Source of the DNA: Pseudolachnospira sp964507035 | GTDB taxonomy: Bacteria; Bacillota; Clostridia; Lachnospirales; Lachnospiraceae | NCBI GenBank assembly: GCA_964507035.1 | Contig: CAZDOQ010000090.1 | Span: forward strand, 1-5,934 | Reading direction: 5' to 3' | Length of the DNA stretch: 5,934 bases | Part shown: in pieces, positions 5,767 to 5,934 of the stretch | How the letters are laid out: each line of letters starts with the position of its first letter | How positions within the stretch are numbered: the stretch's first letter is position 1 | Notes under the pieces: model-generated | What the model saw: only the letters and a program-made list of their open reading frames with translations | The model's database searches: none | Told to the model about the DNA's origin: nothing | Position numbers and translations under genes: made by a program

Positions 5767-5795
5767 ATTTTAACAGGACCTGCGTCAAATTTCCA
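5767..5795 (-). promoter_or_regulatory. Sigma-A-like promoter of the PPIase/two-component operon
   Basis: On the minus strand: TGGAAA (5795-5790), a 17-base spacer, and TAAAAT (5772-5767) preceded by TGT, an extended -10. The leader before the ATG at 5707 would be about 53 bases. A TTGACG inside the spacer looks like a better -35 but has no -10 at a workable distance. The -35 is weak and an 11-base-period direct repeat sits just upstream, so activation by a regulator is plausible. Confidence 0.58.
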
Positions 5796-5800
5796 GAGGT

Positions 5801-5817
5801 TTCACATAATGTTCATA
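5801..5817. promoter_or_regulatory. Candidate OmpR-family binding site (11-base direct repeat)
   Basis: TTCACA (5801-5806) and TTCATA (5812-5817) are direct repeats on the plus strand with a 5-base gap, a period of 11. This form resembles the TT(A/T/C)A(C/T)A pairs bound by Bacillus PhoP and is typical of OmpR-family regulators. It lies just upstream of the PPIase -35, at roughly -41 to -57. Binding by the regulator encoded at 4941-4264 is inference only. Confidence 0.4.
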
Positions 5818-5832
5818 GAGCCCCCTACGCTT

Positions 5833-5857
5833 TTTCCGGTTTCCTTTCCGGTTTTCC
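5833..5857. repeat. 12-base tandem repeat in the divergent promoter region
   Basis: TTTCCGGTTTCC (5833-5844) is followed directly by TTTCCGGTTTTCC (5845-5857), two copies differing by one inserted T. A decayed third unit may continue as TTCCAATTGTTT. The repeat sits about midway between the leftward promoter at 5795-5767 and the rightward one at 5892-5920. It could be an operator, or a simple low-complexity duplication. Confidence 0.5.
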
Positions 5858-5891
5858 TTCCAATTGTTTGTGTAAAGTCATAAAAATCCTG

Positions 5892-5920
5892 TTGTGCGGA
5901 TCATTTTTTTATGCTAGAAT
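5892..5920 (+). promoter_or_regulatory. Rightward extended -10 promoter at window edge
   Basis: TTGTGC (5892-5897), a 17-base spacer and TAGAAT (5915-5920) preceded by TGC form a good extended -10 promoter. Transcription would begin near 5927 and run out of the window, so the gene it serves is not visible. It is divergent from the PPIase operon. Confidence 0.6.
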
Positions 5921-5934
5921 AGTTGAGGCTGGCA

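Noticed and set aside
5805..5810. CATAAT as a possible plus-strand -10 element
   Set aside because: No acceptable -35 at 16 to 18 bases upstream, and no gene start follows before the better promoter at 5892-5920.

Overview
The window reads as an ordinary chromosomal segment from a fairly GC-rich Clostridia-type Firmicute, probably Lachnospiraceae or a close relative. The evidence is strong Shine-Dalgarno sites, sigma-A-like promoters (several with an extended TGn -10), a Gram-positive-style lipoprotein cyclophilin, a beta-CASP hydrolase of the kind common in Clostridia, an uncharacterised protein resembling the clostridial DUF5721 family, and QueH rather than QueG as the epoxyqueuosine reductase. 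Taxonomy is inferred from protein character only.

Left block (1-2239, minus strand): a 541-residue beta-CASP metallo-beta-lactamase-fold hydrolase (2176-551) is followed, with a 19-base overlap, by queH (569 to beyond position 1, so cut by the window edge). Both can be read from one promoter at 2239-2211. The pair joins a probable RNA-processing nuclease to the last step of queuosine synthesis in tRNA.

Middle (2253-2804, plus strand): a 156-residue uncharacterised protein has its own near-consensus promoter, placed back to back with the beta-CASP promoter. Its stop codon overlaps the stop codon of the convergent histidine kinase gene, sharing TTAA.

Right block (5795-2801, minus strand): an extracytoplasmic lipoprotein cyclophilin (peptidyl-prolyl isomerase), an OmpR/PhoB-type response regulator and a two-TM HAMP sensor histidine kinase. 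The regulator and kinase are coupled by an ATGA overlap. The cyclophilin is 58 bases upstream of the regulator, with a stem-loop in the gap that lacks a U-tract, so all three could share one transcript. The intergenic region at 5708-5934 holds the promoter of this operon, an 11-base-period direct repeat resembling an OmpR-family binding site, a 12-base tandem repeat, and at the right edge a rightward extended -10 promoter for a gene outside the window.

I see no mobile element, CRISPR array, tRNA, rRNA or defence system, and no clear intrinsic terminator. No clearly new system is visible. The most testable points are the possible feedback loop between the cyclophilin and two-component genes, the insertion in the cyclophilin domain, the uncharacterised middle protein, and a strong hairpin inside queH.
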